Part shown: positions 23,366-32,030 of the stretch, piece by piece
How the letters are laid out: every line of letters starts with the position of its first letter
Position numbering within the stretch: the stretch's first letter is position 1
Assembly: GCA_019118325.1 (NCBI GenBank)
Contig: DWZE01000060.1
Span: forward strand, 1-32,530
DNA length: 32,530 nt
Direction: 5' to 3'
DNA from: Candidatus Bacteroides intestinavium
GTDB lineage: Bacteria > Bacteroidota > Bacteroidia > Bacteroidales > Bacteroidaceae
The notes under the pieces: generated by a model
Told to the model about the DNA's origin: nothing
The model's database searches: none
Seen by the model: only the letters and a program-made list of their open reading frames with translations
Made by a program: the position numbers and the translations under genes

Positions 23366-23492
23366 AGCCACGAAAAGCACTTGCCCTTGCAGGGGGCGGG
23401 CTTTCCCTCCGAAGTCGGGAAGCCTTTCAGAACTGCGGTGCTGTAATCCGAAGCGGCGGCTTATGCCGTCAATCCGCTAAATCCAAAGTAAT

Positions 23493-23921
23493 ATGAAAGA
23501 GAAAAGGAAAAGCAAATCAGGGAGAAATCCCAAACTTGATCCGGCGGTGTACCGGTACACCGTCCGTTTCAACGAGGAGGAACACAACCGTTTCCTCGCC
23601 ATGTTCGGAAAATCGGGTGTCTATGCACGGTCTGTTTTCCTCAAAGCGCACTTCTTCGGGCAACCGTTCAAGGTGCTGAAGGTGGACAAGACGTTGGTGG
23701 ACTATTACACCAAACTGTCGGATTTTCATGCACAATTCCGTGCCGTGGGTACGAATTACAACCAAGTCGTGAAGGAACTGAGGCTGCATTTTTCAGAGAA
23801 AAAGGCGATGGCGTTGCTCTACAAATTAGAGCAACACACCGTCGAACTCGTGAAACTGAGCCGCCGGATTGTGGAACTTTCAAGGGAAATGGAGGCAAAA
23901 TGGTCGCAAAAATCAGTGTAG
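23493..23921 (+). CDS. mobA: Mobilization accessory protein MobA
   Basis: A 142-residue basic protein. The N-terminal part (RNPKLDPAVYRYTVRFNEEE) followed by a helical region (HNRFLAMFGKSGVYARSVFL) resembles the ribbon-helix-helix of relaxosome accessory (MobC-type) proteins. The helical C-terminal half includes GTNYNQVVKELR, a strongly typical motif of that group. It would bind oriT and help MobB nick. The ATG at 23493 heads the divergent mob operon. It overlaps mobB by 22 bases. Confidence 0.88.
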   Translation: MKEKRKSKSGRNPKLDPAVYRYTVRFNEEEHNRFLAMFGKSGVYARSVFLKAHFFGQPFKVLKVDKTLVDYYTKLSDFHAQFRAVGTNYNQVVKELRLHFSEKKAMALLYKLEQHTVELVKLSRRIVELSREMEAKWSQKSV

Positions 23922-25147
23922 GAAGTTCGTTGTACGGCGCGATTGCCTACAACGGGGAGAAGATTAACGAGGCGCAGGGGCGGCTTCTCACCACCAACCG
24001 CATCTACAATGACGGTTCGGGAACGGTGGACATAGGCAAGGCGATGGAGGGTTTTCTCACCTTCCTGCCACCGCAGATGAAGATCGAGAAGCCGGTGGTG
24101 CATATCTCTCTCAACCCGCACCCGGAGGATGTGCTGACCGATATTGAGTTGCAGAATATCGCCCGCGAGTATCTGGAAAAACTCGGTTTCGGAAACCAGC
24201 CTTATCTTGTATTCAAGCACGAGGACATCGACCGCCACCACCTGCACATCGTGACGGTCAACGTGGACGAGAACGGGAAAAGGCTCAACCGGGATTTTCT
24301 CTACCGCCGCAGCGACCGTATCCGCAGGGAACTGGAACAGAAGTACGGATTGCATCCGGCAGAACGTAAAAATCAGAGATTGGATAATCCGTTGCGCAAG
24401 GTGGCCGCATCGGCAGGTGATGTGAAGAAGCAGGTAGGCAACACCGTGAAGGCTCTGAATGGGCAGTACCGTTTCCAGACGATGGGCGAATACCGTGCGC
24501 TCCTTTCCTTATATAATATGACGGTGGAGGAAGCGAGGGGCAACGTGCGCGGACGGGAGTATCACGGGCTGGTCTATTCCGTCACGGACGACAAGGGTAA
24601 CAAGGTGGGCAACCCGTTCAAATCCTCGCTTTTCGGGAAGTCCGCAGGCTATGAAGCCGTACAGAAGAAGTTTGTCCGTTCCAAATCGGAAATCAAGGAT
24701 AGGAAACTGGCAGACATGACGAAACGCACCGTCCTTTCCGTGCTGCAAGGCACTTATGACAAGGACAAATTTGTATCCCAACTCAAAGAGAAGGGCATCG
24801 ACACCGTACTGCGCTACACAGAGGAAGGGCGCATCTATGGGGCTACCTTCATCGACCACCGCACGGGATGCGTGCTGAACGGTTCGCGCATGGGTAAGGA
24901 GCTTTCGGCGAATGCCTTGCAGGAACACTTCACCCTGCCATACGCCGGACAACCGCCGATACCGCTATCCATCCCTGTGGATGCTGCGGACAAGGCACAC
25001 GGGCAGACCGCCTACGACAGTGAAGATATATCGGGCGGTATGGGCTTGCTCACTCCCGAAGGTCCGGCGGTAGATGCCGAGGAAGAGGCTTTCATCCGGG
25101 CGATGAAGCGCAAAAAGAAGAAAAAACGCAAGGGCTTGGGTATGTAA
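23900..25147 (+). CDS. mobB: Relaxase MobB (MOB-P type)
   Basis: A 415-residue relaxase/mobilization nuclease. The N-terminal domain starts MVAKISVGSSLYGAIAYNGE, with a likely nicking tyrosine at Y12 or Y17. The metal-binding histidine motif H107-E-D-I-D-R-H113-H-L-H116-IVTVN is clear. It cuts one strand at oriT, stays linked to the 5' end, and leads it into the channel. The C-terminal part ends in a lysine-rich tail (KRKKKKKRKG). A GGAGG site precedes the ATG, which lies inside the end of mobA. The coupling protein gene follows after 30 bases. Confidence 0.92.
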   Translation: MVAKISVGSSLYGAIAYNGEKINEAQGRLLTTNRIYNDGSGTVDIGKAMEGFLTFLPPQMKIEKPVVHISLNPHPEDVLTDIELQNIAREYLEKLGFGNQPYLVFKHEDIDRHHLHIVTVNVDENGKRLNRDFLYRRSDRIRRELEQKYGLHPAERKNQRLDNPLRKVAASAGDVKKQVGNTVKALNGQYRFQTMGEYRALLSLYNMTVEEARGNVRGREYHGLVYSVTDDKGNKVGNPFKSSLFGKSAGYEAVQKKFVRSKSEIKDRKLADMTKRTVLSVLQGTYDKDKFVSQLKEKGIDTVLRYTEEGRIYGATFIDHRTGCVLNGSRMGKELSANALQEHFTLPYAGQPPIPLSIPVDAADKAHGQTAYDSEDISGGMGLLTPEGPAVDAEEEAFIRAMKRKKKKKRKGLGM

Positions 25148-25177
25148 TCAGAGTATCAACAATTAAAAAATCAATGT

Positions 25178-27196
25178 ATGTCACAACAAGAAGACGATTT
25201 GAGGGCATTGGCGAAAATCATGGATTTTCTGCGTGCCGTGAGTATCATTTTAGTGGTCATGAACGTGTACTGGTTCTGCTACGAAGCCATCCGGCTGTGG
25301 GGCGTGAACATCGGCGTGGTGGACAAAATCCTTCTGAACTTCGACCGCACGGCGGGGCTGTTCCATTCCATTCTCTACACGAAGCTGTTTTCCGTCCTTT
25401 TGCTTGCCTTGTCCTGTCTGGGTACGAAGGGTGTCAAGGGTGAGAAAATCACTTGGGGGAGAATCTGGACAGCATTTGCCGTCGGGTTCGTGCTGTTTTT
25501 CCTGAACTGGTGGTTGCTGCCCCTGCCGCTGCCGCTTGAAGCGGTGACGGGACTGTATGTCCTTACCATTGGAACGGGCTATGTCTGCCTGTTGATGGGT
25601 GGTCTGTGGATGAGCCGCCTGTTGAAACACAATTTGATGGAGGATGTTTTCAACAACGAGAACGAGAGTTTCATGCAGGAAACGAGGCTTATCGAAAGCG
25701 AGTATTCGGTCAATCTGCCGACACGTTTCTATTACAGGAAACGCTGGAACAACGGTTGGATCAATGTAGTTAATCCCTTCCGTGCGTCCATCGTGTTGGG
25801 TACGCCGGGCAGCGGCAAGTCCTATGCCGTGGTAAACAATTTTATCAAGCAACAGATTGAAAAGGGCTTTAGTCAATACATCTACGATTTCAAGTATCCC
25901 GACCTATCTACTATTGCCTACAACCATTTGCTGAACCACCCGGACGGCTACAAGGTAAAGCCGAAGTTCTATGTGATCAACTTCGACGACCCGCGACGCT
26001 CTCATCGGTGCAATCCCATTCACCCGGATTTTATGGAAGATATTACGGATGCCTATGAGAGTGCCTACACAATAATGCTCAACCTCAATAAAACGTGGGT
26101 GCAAAAGCAGGGCGACTTCTTCGTGGAGTCACCTATCATTCTGTTTGCCAGTATTATCTGGTATCTCAAAATCTATCAGAACGGGAAGTTTTGCACGTTT
26201 CCCCATGCTATCGAGTTTCTGAACCGCCGTTACGAGGATATATTTCCGATACTGACCTCTTATCCGGAGCTGGAGAACTACCTTTCGCCGTTCATGGATG
26301 CGTGGCTTGGAGGGGCTGCGGAGCAGCTCATGGGTCAGATAGCGTCGGCAAAAATCCCGCTTTCGAGGATGATTTCACCGCAGCTCTACTGGGTGATGTC
26401 AGACAGCGAGTTTACGCTGGACATCAACAATCCCGAAGAGCCGAAAATCCTCTGCGTGGGTAACAATCCCGACCGTCAGAATATCTACGGTGCGGCACTC
26501 GGTCTGTATAATTCCCGTATCGTGAAGCTCATCAACAAGAAGGGGATGCTGAAGTCATCGGTCATCATCGACGAGTTGCCCACAATATACTTCAAAGGGT
26601 TGGACAATCTTATAGCTACCGCCCGAAGCAACAAGGTTGCCGTGTGTCTGGGCTTTCAGGATTTCAGCCAGTTAGTGCGTGACTACGGGGACAAAGAGGC
26701 GAAAGTGGTGATGAACACTGTCGGCAATATTTTCTCCGGTCAGGTGGTGGGGGAAACAGCCAAGACGCTCTCCGAGCGGTTCGGTAAGGTGTTGCAGAAA
26801 CGGCAGTCCATCTCCATCAACCGGCAGGATGTTTCCACCTCCATCAACACGCAGATGGACGCGCTCATTCCACCGAGTAAGATTTCCGGGCTTACGCAGG
26901 GAATGTTTGTCGGTTCTGTATCCGACAACTTCAACGAGCGTATCGAGCAGAAGATTTTTCATTGCGAGATTGTGGTGGATGCCGAAAAGGTGAAACGGGA
27001 AGAAAGTGCCTACAAGAAAATTCCCGTCATTACAAACTTCACGGACGAGGACGGCAACGACCGCATGAAGGAAACGGTGCAGGCGAACTACCGGCGCATC
27101 AAGGAAGAGGTGAAGCAGATTGTGCAGGAGGAACTGGAGCGTATCAAAAACGATCCGGTGCTGTGTAAACTGCTACCAGATAATGAGACTGTCTAA
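25178..27196 (+). CDS. mobC: Type IV coupling protein MobC (VirD4-like)
   Basis: A 672-residue inner-membrane ATPase. Four or so hydrophobic segments are present in the first 155 residues. The Walker A motif GTPGSGKS is near residues 208-215 and Walker B is in SSVIIDELPTIYF near 458-470, followed by a KVAVCLGFQDFSQL segment typical of VirD4/TraG. It links the MobB-DNA complex to the secretion channel. The native stop is uncertain, since the final codons ETV-stop run into the inverted repeat of the 133-bp insertion at 27190. An ATG at 25174 is in another frame. Confidence 0.93.
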   Translation: MSQQEDDLRALAKIMDFLRAVSIILVVMNVYWFCYEAIRLWGVNIGVVDKILLNFDRTAGLFHSILYTKLFSVLLLALSCLGTKGVKGEKITWGRIWTAFAVGFVLFFLNWWLLPLPLPLEAVTGLYVLTIGTGYVCLLMGGLWMSRLLKHNLMEDVFNNENESFMQETRLIESEYSVNLPTRFYYRKRWNNGWINVVNPFRASIVLGTPGSGKSYAVVNNFIKQQIEKGFSQYIYDFKYPDLSTIAYNHLLNHPDGYKVKPKFYVINFDDPRRSHRCNPIHPDFMEDITDAYESAYTIMLNLNKTWVQKQGDFFVESPIILFASIIWYLKIYQNGKFCTFPHAIEFLNRRYEDIFPILTSYPELENYLSPFMDAWLGGAAEQLMGQIASAKIPLSRMISPQLYWVMSDSEFTLDINNPEEPKILCVGNNPDRQNIYGAALGLYNSRIVKLINKKGMLKSSVIIDELPTIYFKGLDNLIATARSNKVAVCLGFQDFSQLVRDYGDKEAKVVMNTVGNIFSGQVVGETAKTLSERFGKVLQKRQSISINRQDVSTSINTQMDALIPPSKISGLTQGMFVGSVSDNFNERIEQKIFHCEIVVDAEKVKREESAYKKIPVITNFTDEDGNDRMKETVQANYRRIKEEVKQIVQEELERIKNDPVLCKLLPDNETV

Positions 27197-27322
27197 CAAG
27201 TCCCCAAAATTGAAAATTATCCCTATCGAAGTTTGAAGTGACCCCCAAAAGTTGGATACAATTTTTTTGGGGGGCACTTCAGTTCTGACGGGTAAAATCG
27301 TAAAATTCGGACTTGTTAGACA
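27190..27322. mobile_element. 133-bp nested inverted-repeat element (MITE-like)
   Basis: Perfect 14-bp terminal inverted repeats: TGTCTAACAAGTCC (27190-27203) and its complement (27309-27322). Inside lies a second palindrome at 27234-27281 (TGAAGTGACCCCCAAAA paired 16 of 17 with 27265-27281), which resembles facing ends of an IS3-family element. No transposase is encoded and no obvious target duplication is seen. It sits exactly between mobC and the cargo operon, supplies the mobC stop codon, and could act as a bidirectional terminator. Confidence 0.6.
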
Positions 27323-27327
27323 AATAC

Positions 27328-30300
27328 TTACGCGGTTTCAACCTCAGGTACTGAATCTATCGAATTGACAAATTTAACCAATTGCGGATCTGAATCTTTT
27401 TGTATGAGGTTTCGGAGACTCTTTTTCAATTCATAAGCATCATCCCCTGCTGTATTTATTAAATCCATATAAAAATCTTTGTTTTGCAGAATCAATGAAC
27501 GGCATGCCCCATCGGAAATTACAGGTTTCACTATTTTATCAATAACGTCTCCAGCTTGACTTTTCAAATTACCATGCGATCTAAGCCATGTTTCGAAAAA
27601 TTGAAACTTTATTGCATTGATAGTCTTTTTACCGATGCAGAAATCATTTCTTATATCGGTAACTGTCGATTTAATTTTTCGTTTATCCAATCTTTCAACT
27701 ATATTCTTGAAACAATTAGGGAAAGGATTCAAACTTTGAGTTCCAGAAGCAATATCCATCAGAATCTTTTTGCCAAATTCAGTCAAGTTATCTGGCAAGG
27801 ATTTGATTTTAGCCAGTAAATGTTTTATTGCGACAAACCAATAATATGATGTATGTGCTGTTCTTTGGGCGTATAATGTATCAACACTTATTTCAGACAA
27901 CGCTTCGAACGCTATTTTATTGATATGATCGGTCAGGACATTGCTTATTTTAGTGGTCAAATCGTAAAAAGATGCGTCAGGAATTACATCTTTAATATTG
28001 TTCTTAGTGATATACTTATCCAAATCGGTATTCCACTCTGCTAAATGCTCGATAAATACCTCATCCGTTACACCTATTCTGTTCTTAATATCTTCAAATT
28101 GGGGCAATATGTCTGAGAGCAATAATTTATAGCCAAGTTTATGATTTACCATGTATTGTAGTGTTTCATTTAATAGCGGTATATTCCATCCCACACTATT
28201 TACTAATAAGTCTCCATGATCCACATAATAGTCCATGAGTTCTGCAACATATTTTATATCTCCACCCTCTATTAAGGAAACGGAATGACCATGTGCCAAT
28301 TGCATGGCGACTAAATCGTAATATCCAGACTCTTTAATGTTTCGGCCATCAGTTTCTAATTCAGAATGCAACTGATTTATGTAGGTTGAATCTAACGTTA
28401 CAGGTAAAGGTCTTTCTTCGTCAGATGCCAATAAACGATAGGTTGTAAATATAGCCCCTATATTATCTTTATTTACATTCTGTTCATCAATGCAATTCGT
28501 GATCGCTTGCAAAAGCGTTGGAAACGTATAGGTAGAATTATCTTTTAACGTTTTTACAATATCTGCATGGTCGAAATTATCGGGTAGTAAGTTTGCCAAA
28601 TAATTATCGAGCGCCTCCGAATTTGTTGCTACTTGATAATATTTATATGCTTTAGTTGTCGCGTTATCCCGATAGGCAGCATCTGTTGCATTTGCAGCTT
28701 GAATATAATCGATAAATGTATTTGGCTTGACTGTTTTTGCTTCAATCAATGACGTAAAATCGCACGCCAACTTATTTTGCGCAATAAACCTGTCTATTGC
28801 ATCTAACGTTTTGAAATAGTCGCCGCCATTGAAGTCATTGAACCGAACTATCTTCTTATATAATTGAGCAATCACATGGTTTTGGCTTTCCGTGTCTAAA
28901 TGCAACAGCAGTTCTTGGTATTCGACAGGGAACACCTGCTTCTCTATGGATTCTTTTAATTTCAATTGTGCTATTCTTTGCCATACACGCAGAATAACAT
29001 CGCTCTTTCGAGTTAATTTATGCAAACAATGTATAATCTTATCGATAAGCGCATTGTCCATACATTGTATAACTTCTTCTAATACAGTGTCAAATTGTTT
29101 ATTAGTCTCTGCATATTGATTTATGTCGTGGTCTTCTTCTCCGTTGATGCAGCCTTCAATATATTTTTTCAATGGAATTTGTCGAGCATCTTCAACATCG
29201 ACACCATATACCAAAGCTGCAATTTCGCGTTGTGTTTGCAGATCATTGTTAATTATTGTTTGAATGCCATTCAGATAGTCGCCGGACAATATTTGTTCTA
29301 CTGGATTTGCCAGAATATCCGTCTTCTTCAAACAGAACAATGCTATGTTTATCATCAAAATTTCGTTACACCACTCTTGTTTAAGAGCGACCATCTCATT
29401 GATATATGATATAATTTCCCTAACATTGGCATTAGGATTTACCAATCTGAATATCCGATTTATAGTTTCTTTCGCTTCATTTTCTGTTTCTCCAAATGCT
29501 TCAACAAACAGTTTGTTGAATATACTTCGATAGTCGGTAATAACAGGAGGAGCAACACGATAAACAATAGGGAAAGTTTTATTGATAAAATACTTGGTCA
29601 GTTGTTTCGTTTGTTCGTCGGTCTCATCTCCGAATGCACAAGCTAAATGTGTTTCATCGAAAGGAATAACAGCCCAAACATTTTCAAAACCGCTATCGGC
29701 GAAGAACGTATGGATAGAAGACCATAATTCTTTTACTTTTTCAGCGGGGAGACGATCCATGTTGTCAAAAACAAGGACTAATTTACGTTGTCCTTTTTCC
29801 TTGATAAAATCAGAAATGTCTTGCATCCATGTTTTGAACTCGTAAACCGTTGGTTCGTCTTCGCTCAAAGTCTCATAGCAAACGTCCTTTTCGACTTTAT
29901 CTTGATAAATAGCTAACATATAACTCCATCCATATTTATGATCTTTGCTATATGCCCATTTCCAAACGCACAATGCAATAAGAACTGGCAGTGCAGCTAT
30001 GATAATAGACAATAAAGAAAACCACCATGTTGTGGGTGTAGGTTTTACTGCATACGCAATAAATGTAAATATCGGAGTTAAAACTGCAACCAAAAATGCC
30101 GCAACCATACCATTACTGATAAGGGGATATTTTTCGGTTACGGTCTCCGTTTTACGGGCTAATAAATATTTCAGCTTTTCAGACCATGATACGGTTTTCG
30201 TACCTCCACCTTTGACTTTTATTGTTGCATTTCCAGATAGGATACCATCATCAATAAGTTTGCTTGTAAGCAATTCCAATATAGAGCGGCGTTGCAAGTC

Positions 30301-30582
30301 CTCTTGATGTCCCCATGCGTCATACTCAAAAAAGTAATAGTCGTCTGATAATTCACGTTCCAACATTTTAACCACGTTGGATTTTCCAGATCCCCAAATA
30401 CCTTCGATGCCGATAATTCGAGGTAAAGTACATTCCTCATCCAATGAATCATTCTGACAAAAATGGCGAGCAATAGTTTTTGCCAACCTTTCTTGCGAAC
30501 CTCCATCGAATTTGTCAATACCACACGGTTTATTTTGGATAAACCGCGGATATTGCTGTTTGGATTGTAGTTTTGTTTCCAT
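27328..30582 (-). CDS. KAP-family P-loop NTPase, membrane-anchored
   Basis: A 1084-residue protein. Walker A (GIWGSGKSN) is at residues 61-69. Two transmembrane helices lie at about 158-178 and 186-208, inserted between Walker A and Walker B, the diagnostic layout of KAP NTPases. Walker B is at 267-276 (KLVLVFDNMDR), with a further VWAVIPFDE segment near 300. The remaining roughly 700 residues are a helical, motif-poor region, possibly a repeat-like sensor. The F-plasmid PifA protein that excludes phage T7 belongs to this family, so phage exclusion is a plausible role, by analogy. The gene starts 16 bp after the DUF4143 gene, is much more AT-rich than the tra genes, and was probably acquired separately. 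Confidence 0.85.
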   Translation of the reverse strand: METKLQSKQQYPRFIQNKPCGIDKFDGGSQERLAKTIARHFCQNDSLDEECTLPRIIGIEGIWGSGKSNVVKMLERELSDDYYFFEYDAWGHQEDLQRRSILELLTSKLIDDGILSGNATIKVKGGGTKTVSWSEKLKYLLARKTETVTEKYPLISNGMVAAFLVAVLTPIFTFIAYAVKPTPTTWWFSLLSIIIAALPVLIALCVWKWAYSKDHKYGWSYMLAIYQDKVEKDVCYETLSEDEPTVYEFKTWMQDISDFIKEKGQRKLVLVFDNMDRLPAEKVKELWSSIHTFFADSGFENVWAVIPFDETHLACAFGDETDEQTKQLTKYFINKTFPIVYRVAPPVITDYRSIFNKLFVEAFGETENEAKETINRIFRLVNPNANVREIISYINEMVALKQEWCNEILMINIALFCLKKTDILANPVEQILSGDYLNGIQTIINNDLQTQREIAALVYGVDVEDARQIPLKKYIEGCINGEEDHDINQYAETNKQFDTVLEEVIQCMDNALIDKIIHCLHKLTRKSDVILRVWQRIAQLKLKESIEKQVFPVEYQELLLHLDTESQNHVIAQLYKKIVRFNDFNGGDYFKTLDAIDRFIAQNKLACDFTSLIEAKTVKPNTFIDYIQAANATDAAYRDNATTKAYKYYQVATNSEALDNYLANLLPDNFDHADIVKTLKDNSTYTFPTLLQAITNCIDEQNVNKDNIGAIFTTYRLLASDEERPLPVTLDSTYINQLHSELETDGRNIKESGYYDLVAMQLAHGHSVSLIEGGDIKYVAELMDYYVDHGDLLVNSVGWNIPLLNETLQYMVNHKLGYKLLLSDILPQFEDIKNRIGVTDEVFIEHLAEWNTDLDKYITKNNIKDVIPDASFYDLTTKISNVLTDHINKIAFEALSEISVDTLYAQRTAHTSYYWFVAIKHLLAKIKSLPDNLTEFGKKILMDIASGTQSLNPFPNCFKNIVERLDKRKIKSTVTDIRNDFCIGKKTINAIKFQFFETWLRSHGNLKSQAGDVIDKIVKPVISDGACRSLILQNKDFYMDLINTAGDDAYELKKSLRNLIQKDSDPQLVKFVNSIDSVPEVETA

Positions 30583-30598
30583 ATACGTAATTTATTGA

Positions 30599-31729
30599 TT
30601 ATACGAACTCCAAATAATTCTCCCGATTTACCACATGAAACTCGGCATAGGGATAGGCTTCTTGGAAGGCTTTCGGTGCGGCCGGCATTTTATTTCCCCA
30701 CTTGAACTCCAAGGCGGTAAGACTGTCGGCACTCTCCTCAATCAGGTCGATTTCCTGTTTGTCGTAGGTGCGCCAGAAATAGAACTCCCTGTGCAGTCCC
30801 TCATTGAAGTTCGCTTTGCGCCGCTCTCCGATGATGTAGTTCTCCCACAGCGCACCGACATCCTGCCGAATGGCCAGCGGTGAGAAAGCCCCGATAATGG
30901 CATTGCGAATGCCGTTGTCGTAGAAGTACCACTTGCCAGCTTTTGTAACCTCCTTGCGTAGGTTACGCGAATAAGCCCCCAGACGATAGATAACGAAGAC
31001 CTTTTCCAATAGGTCGAGGTATTTTTCAACGGTCGTCTTGCTCATGCCGAGTTGTTTACCTAACTCTTCGTAAGAAACTTCGCTGCCCAACTGAAAAGCT
31101 ATCAATCGCAGTAGATCGCGCATCTTGCTCGAATTTTTTAAGCCGTCAATTGCTAAGATATCTTTAAGCAGGTATGCACCGACAATATCACGTAGGTAGT
31201 CTGTTTTACGTTCATAGTTCTCCATCATTACTACTTCGGGATAGGAACCGTAAATCAAGCGCGCTTCGAGGTTCTGGCGGGTTTCAAGTGCCGTTTCCGT
31301 CTGTGCGATTTCCCGTTGCGAGAATGGTGTAAGGAGAAATTGCGTACTGCGGCCGACCAACGGTTCACCAGTCTTATTCAGCAAATCGAATGACGAAGAA
31401 CCACTTGCCAAGACACTTATTCCCGGTATTTCATCAACTATCAACTTCAGAATACTACCGATTTGTGGTATGTTCTGTGCCTCATCAATAGCCAGCAAAT
31501 CAATACCATCCAATAAATGCCGATAATTGGCTATTGAGCGATTCTCCAATAGTGCTAATGTGTCGTAGTCTTCGCCGTTGAGCATCATCGTCCTACCTGA
31601 ATAGTTGTCCACAATTTTACGCATCATTACCGTTTTACCAACACGGCGAGCACCAAAAATCAGTACTGCTTTATTGGGCGCGATTCGTGCTGTAATCTTC
31701 TCTTGAAGTATTCTATTTACTGTTTCCAT
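30599..31729 (-). CDS. AAA ATPase with DUF4143 domain
   Basis: A 376-residue protein. Walker A (GARRVGKT) is at residues 26-33 and Walker B (LLAIDEAQN) at about 78-86, with a sensor-like LASGSSSFDLL, typical of AAA_14. Residues about 190-245 form a winged-helix-like part (SYEELGKQLGMSKTTVEKYL). The C-terminal DUF4143 domain carries FYFWRTYDKQEIDLI and ALEFKWGNK, a D...ExK arrangement like PD-(D/E)xK nuclease-type folds. The cellular role of the family is poorly defined. It is the first gene of a two-gene operon with the KAP NTPase and has its own promoter and upstream direct repeats. Confidence 0.85.
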   Translation of the reverse strand: METVNRILQEKITARIAPNKAVLIFGARRVGKTVMMRKIVDNYSGRTMMLNGEDYDTLALLENRSIANYRHLLDGIDLLAIDEAQNIPQIGSILKLIVDEIPGISVLASGSSSFDLLNKTGEPLVGRSTQFLLTPFSQREIAQTETALETRQNLEARLIYGSYPEVVMMENYERKTDYLRDIVGAYLLKDILAIDGLKNSSKMRDLLRLIAFQLGSEVSYEELGKQLGMSKTTVEKYLDLLEKVFVIYRLGAYSRNLRKEVTKAGKWYFYDNGIRNAIIGAFSPLAIRQDVGALWENYIIGERRKANFNEGLHREFYFWRTYDKQEIDLIEESADSLTALEFKWGNKMPAAPKAFQEAYPYAEFHVVNRENYLEFV

Positions 31730-31747
31730 ACCTTATAAAATATAATG

Positions 31748-31755
31748 CAAAGATA
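31748..31755 (-). promoter_or_regulatory. Promoter -7 box of the DUF4143-KAP operon
   Basis: TATCTTTG on the minus strand fits TAnnTTTG. It lies 19 bases upstream of the DUF4143 ATG, giving a very short leader. The surrounding sequence is AT-rich. Confidence 0.6.
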
Positions 31756-31771
31756 ATCATATTTTTTTAAT

Positions 31772-31786
31772 TGGCGAATTTTACAA
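31772..31786 (-). repeat. Direct repeat copy 1 upstream of the cargo promoter
   Basis: TTGTAAAATTCGCCA on the minus strand. Copy 2 at 31805-31819 differs by one base. The 33-base period is three helical turns, as expected for a regulator bound to one DNA face. Confidence 0.6.
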
Positions 31787-31804
31787 AAAAAACGGGCTAT
31801 TAAA

Positions 31805-31819
31805 TGGCGATTTTTACAA
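31805..31819 (-). repeat. Direct repeat copy 2 upstream of the cargo promoter
   Basis: TTGTAAAAATCGCCA on the minus strand, 14 of 15 identical to copy 1 at 31772-31786. Confidence 0.6.
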
Positions 31820-31981
31820 CCACAATCTTATGGAAGTTGTTTCATTGTTTTTAGTAATGATATATGTTCATACTATGATGACTCAATAATTTACCAGACA
31901 TACGTTTCTGAAATTTGTCCTTATAGGAATGAAAAACTCACATATATTGTGCTAATTAATATATAATTAAATGAAAATAAA
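31820..31981. other. AT-rich spacer, no gene seen
   Basis: This segment between the cargo promoter region and the rteC terminator is highly AT-rich. I see no open frame or conserved motif that can be supported. It may mark the cargo boundary. Confidence 0.4.
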
Positions 31982-32008
31982 AAGACAGGATACGAGTATT
32001 CCTGTCTT
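31982..32008 (-). terminator. Rho-independent terminator of rteC
   Basis: AAGACAGGA (31982-31990), nine-base loop, TCCTGTCTT (32000-32008). Read on the minus strand the stem is followed by TTTTATTTT, a U-rich tract. It lies 23 bases past the rteC stop. Confidence 0.8.
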
Positions 32009-32030
32009 CTCATATGTAATGGATATTTTT

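Larger units (their letters stand above)
22784..23492. other. tra/mob divergent control region and probable oriT
   Basis: A 709-base non-coding region between the divergent traA and mobA genes. In CTnDOT oriT lies upstream of the mob genes. Here the right half contains a cluster of palindromes (23291-23306, 23311-23328, 23348-23365) and imperfect repeats near 23392-23430, suitable for relaxosome binding and nicking. The nick site itself cannot be identified from sequence alone. In CTnDOT the tra promoter responds to the Xis2c/Xis2d excision proteins; their sites would be expected in this region. Confidence 0.55.
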
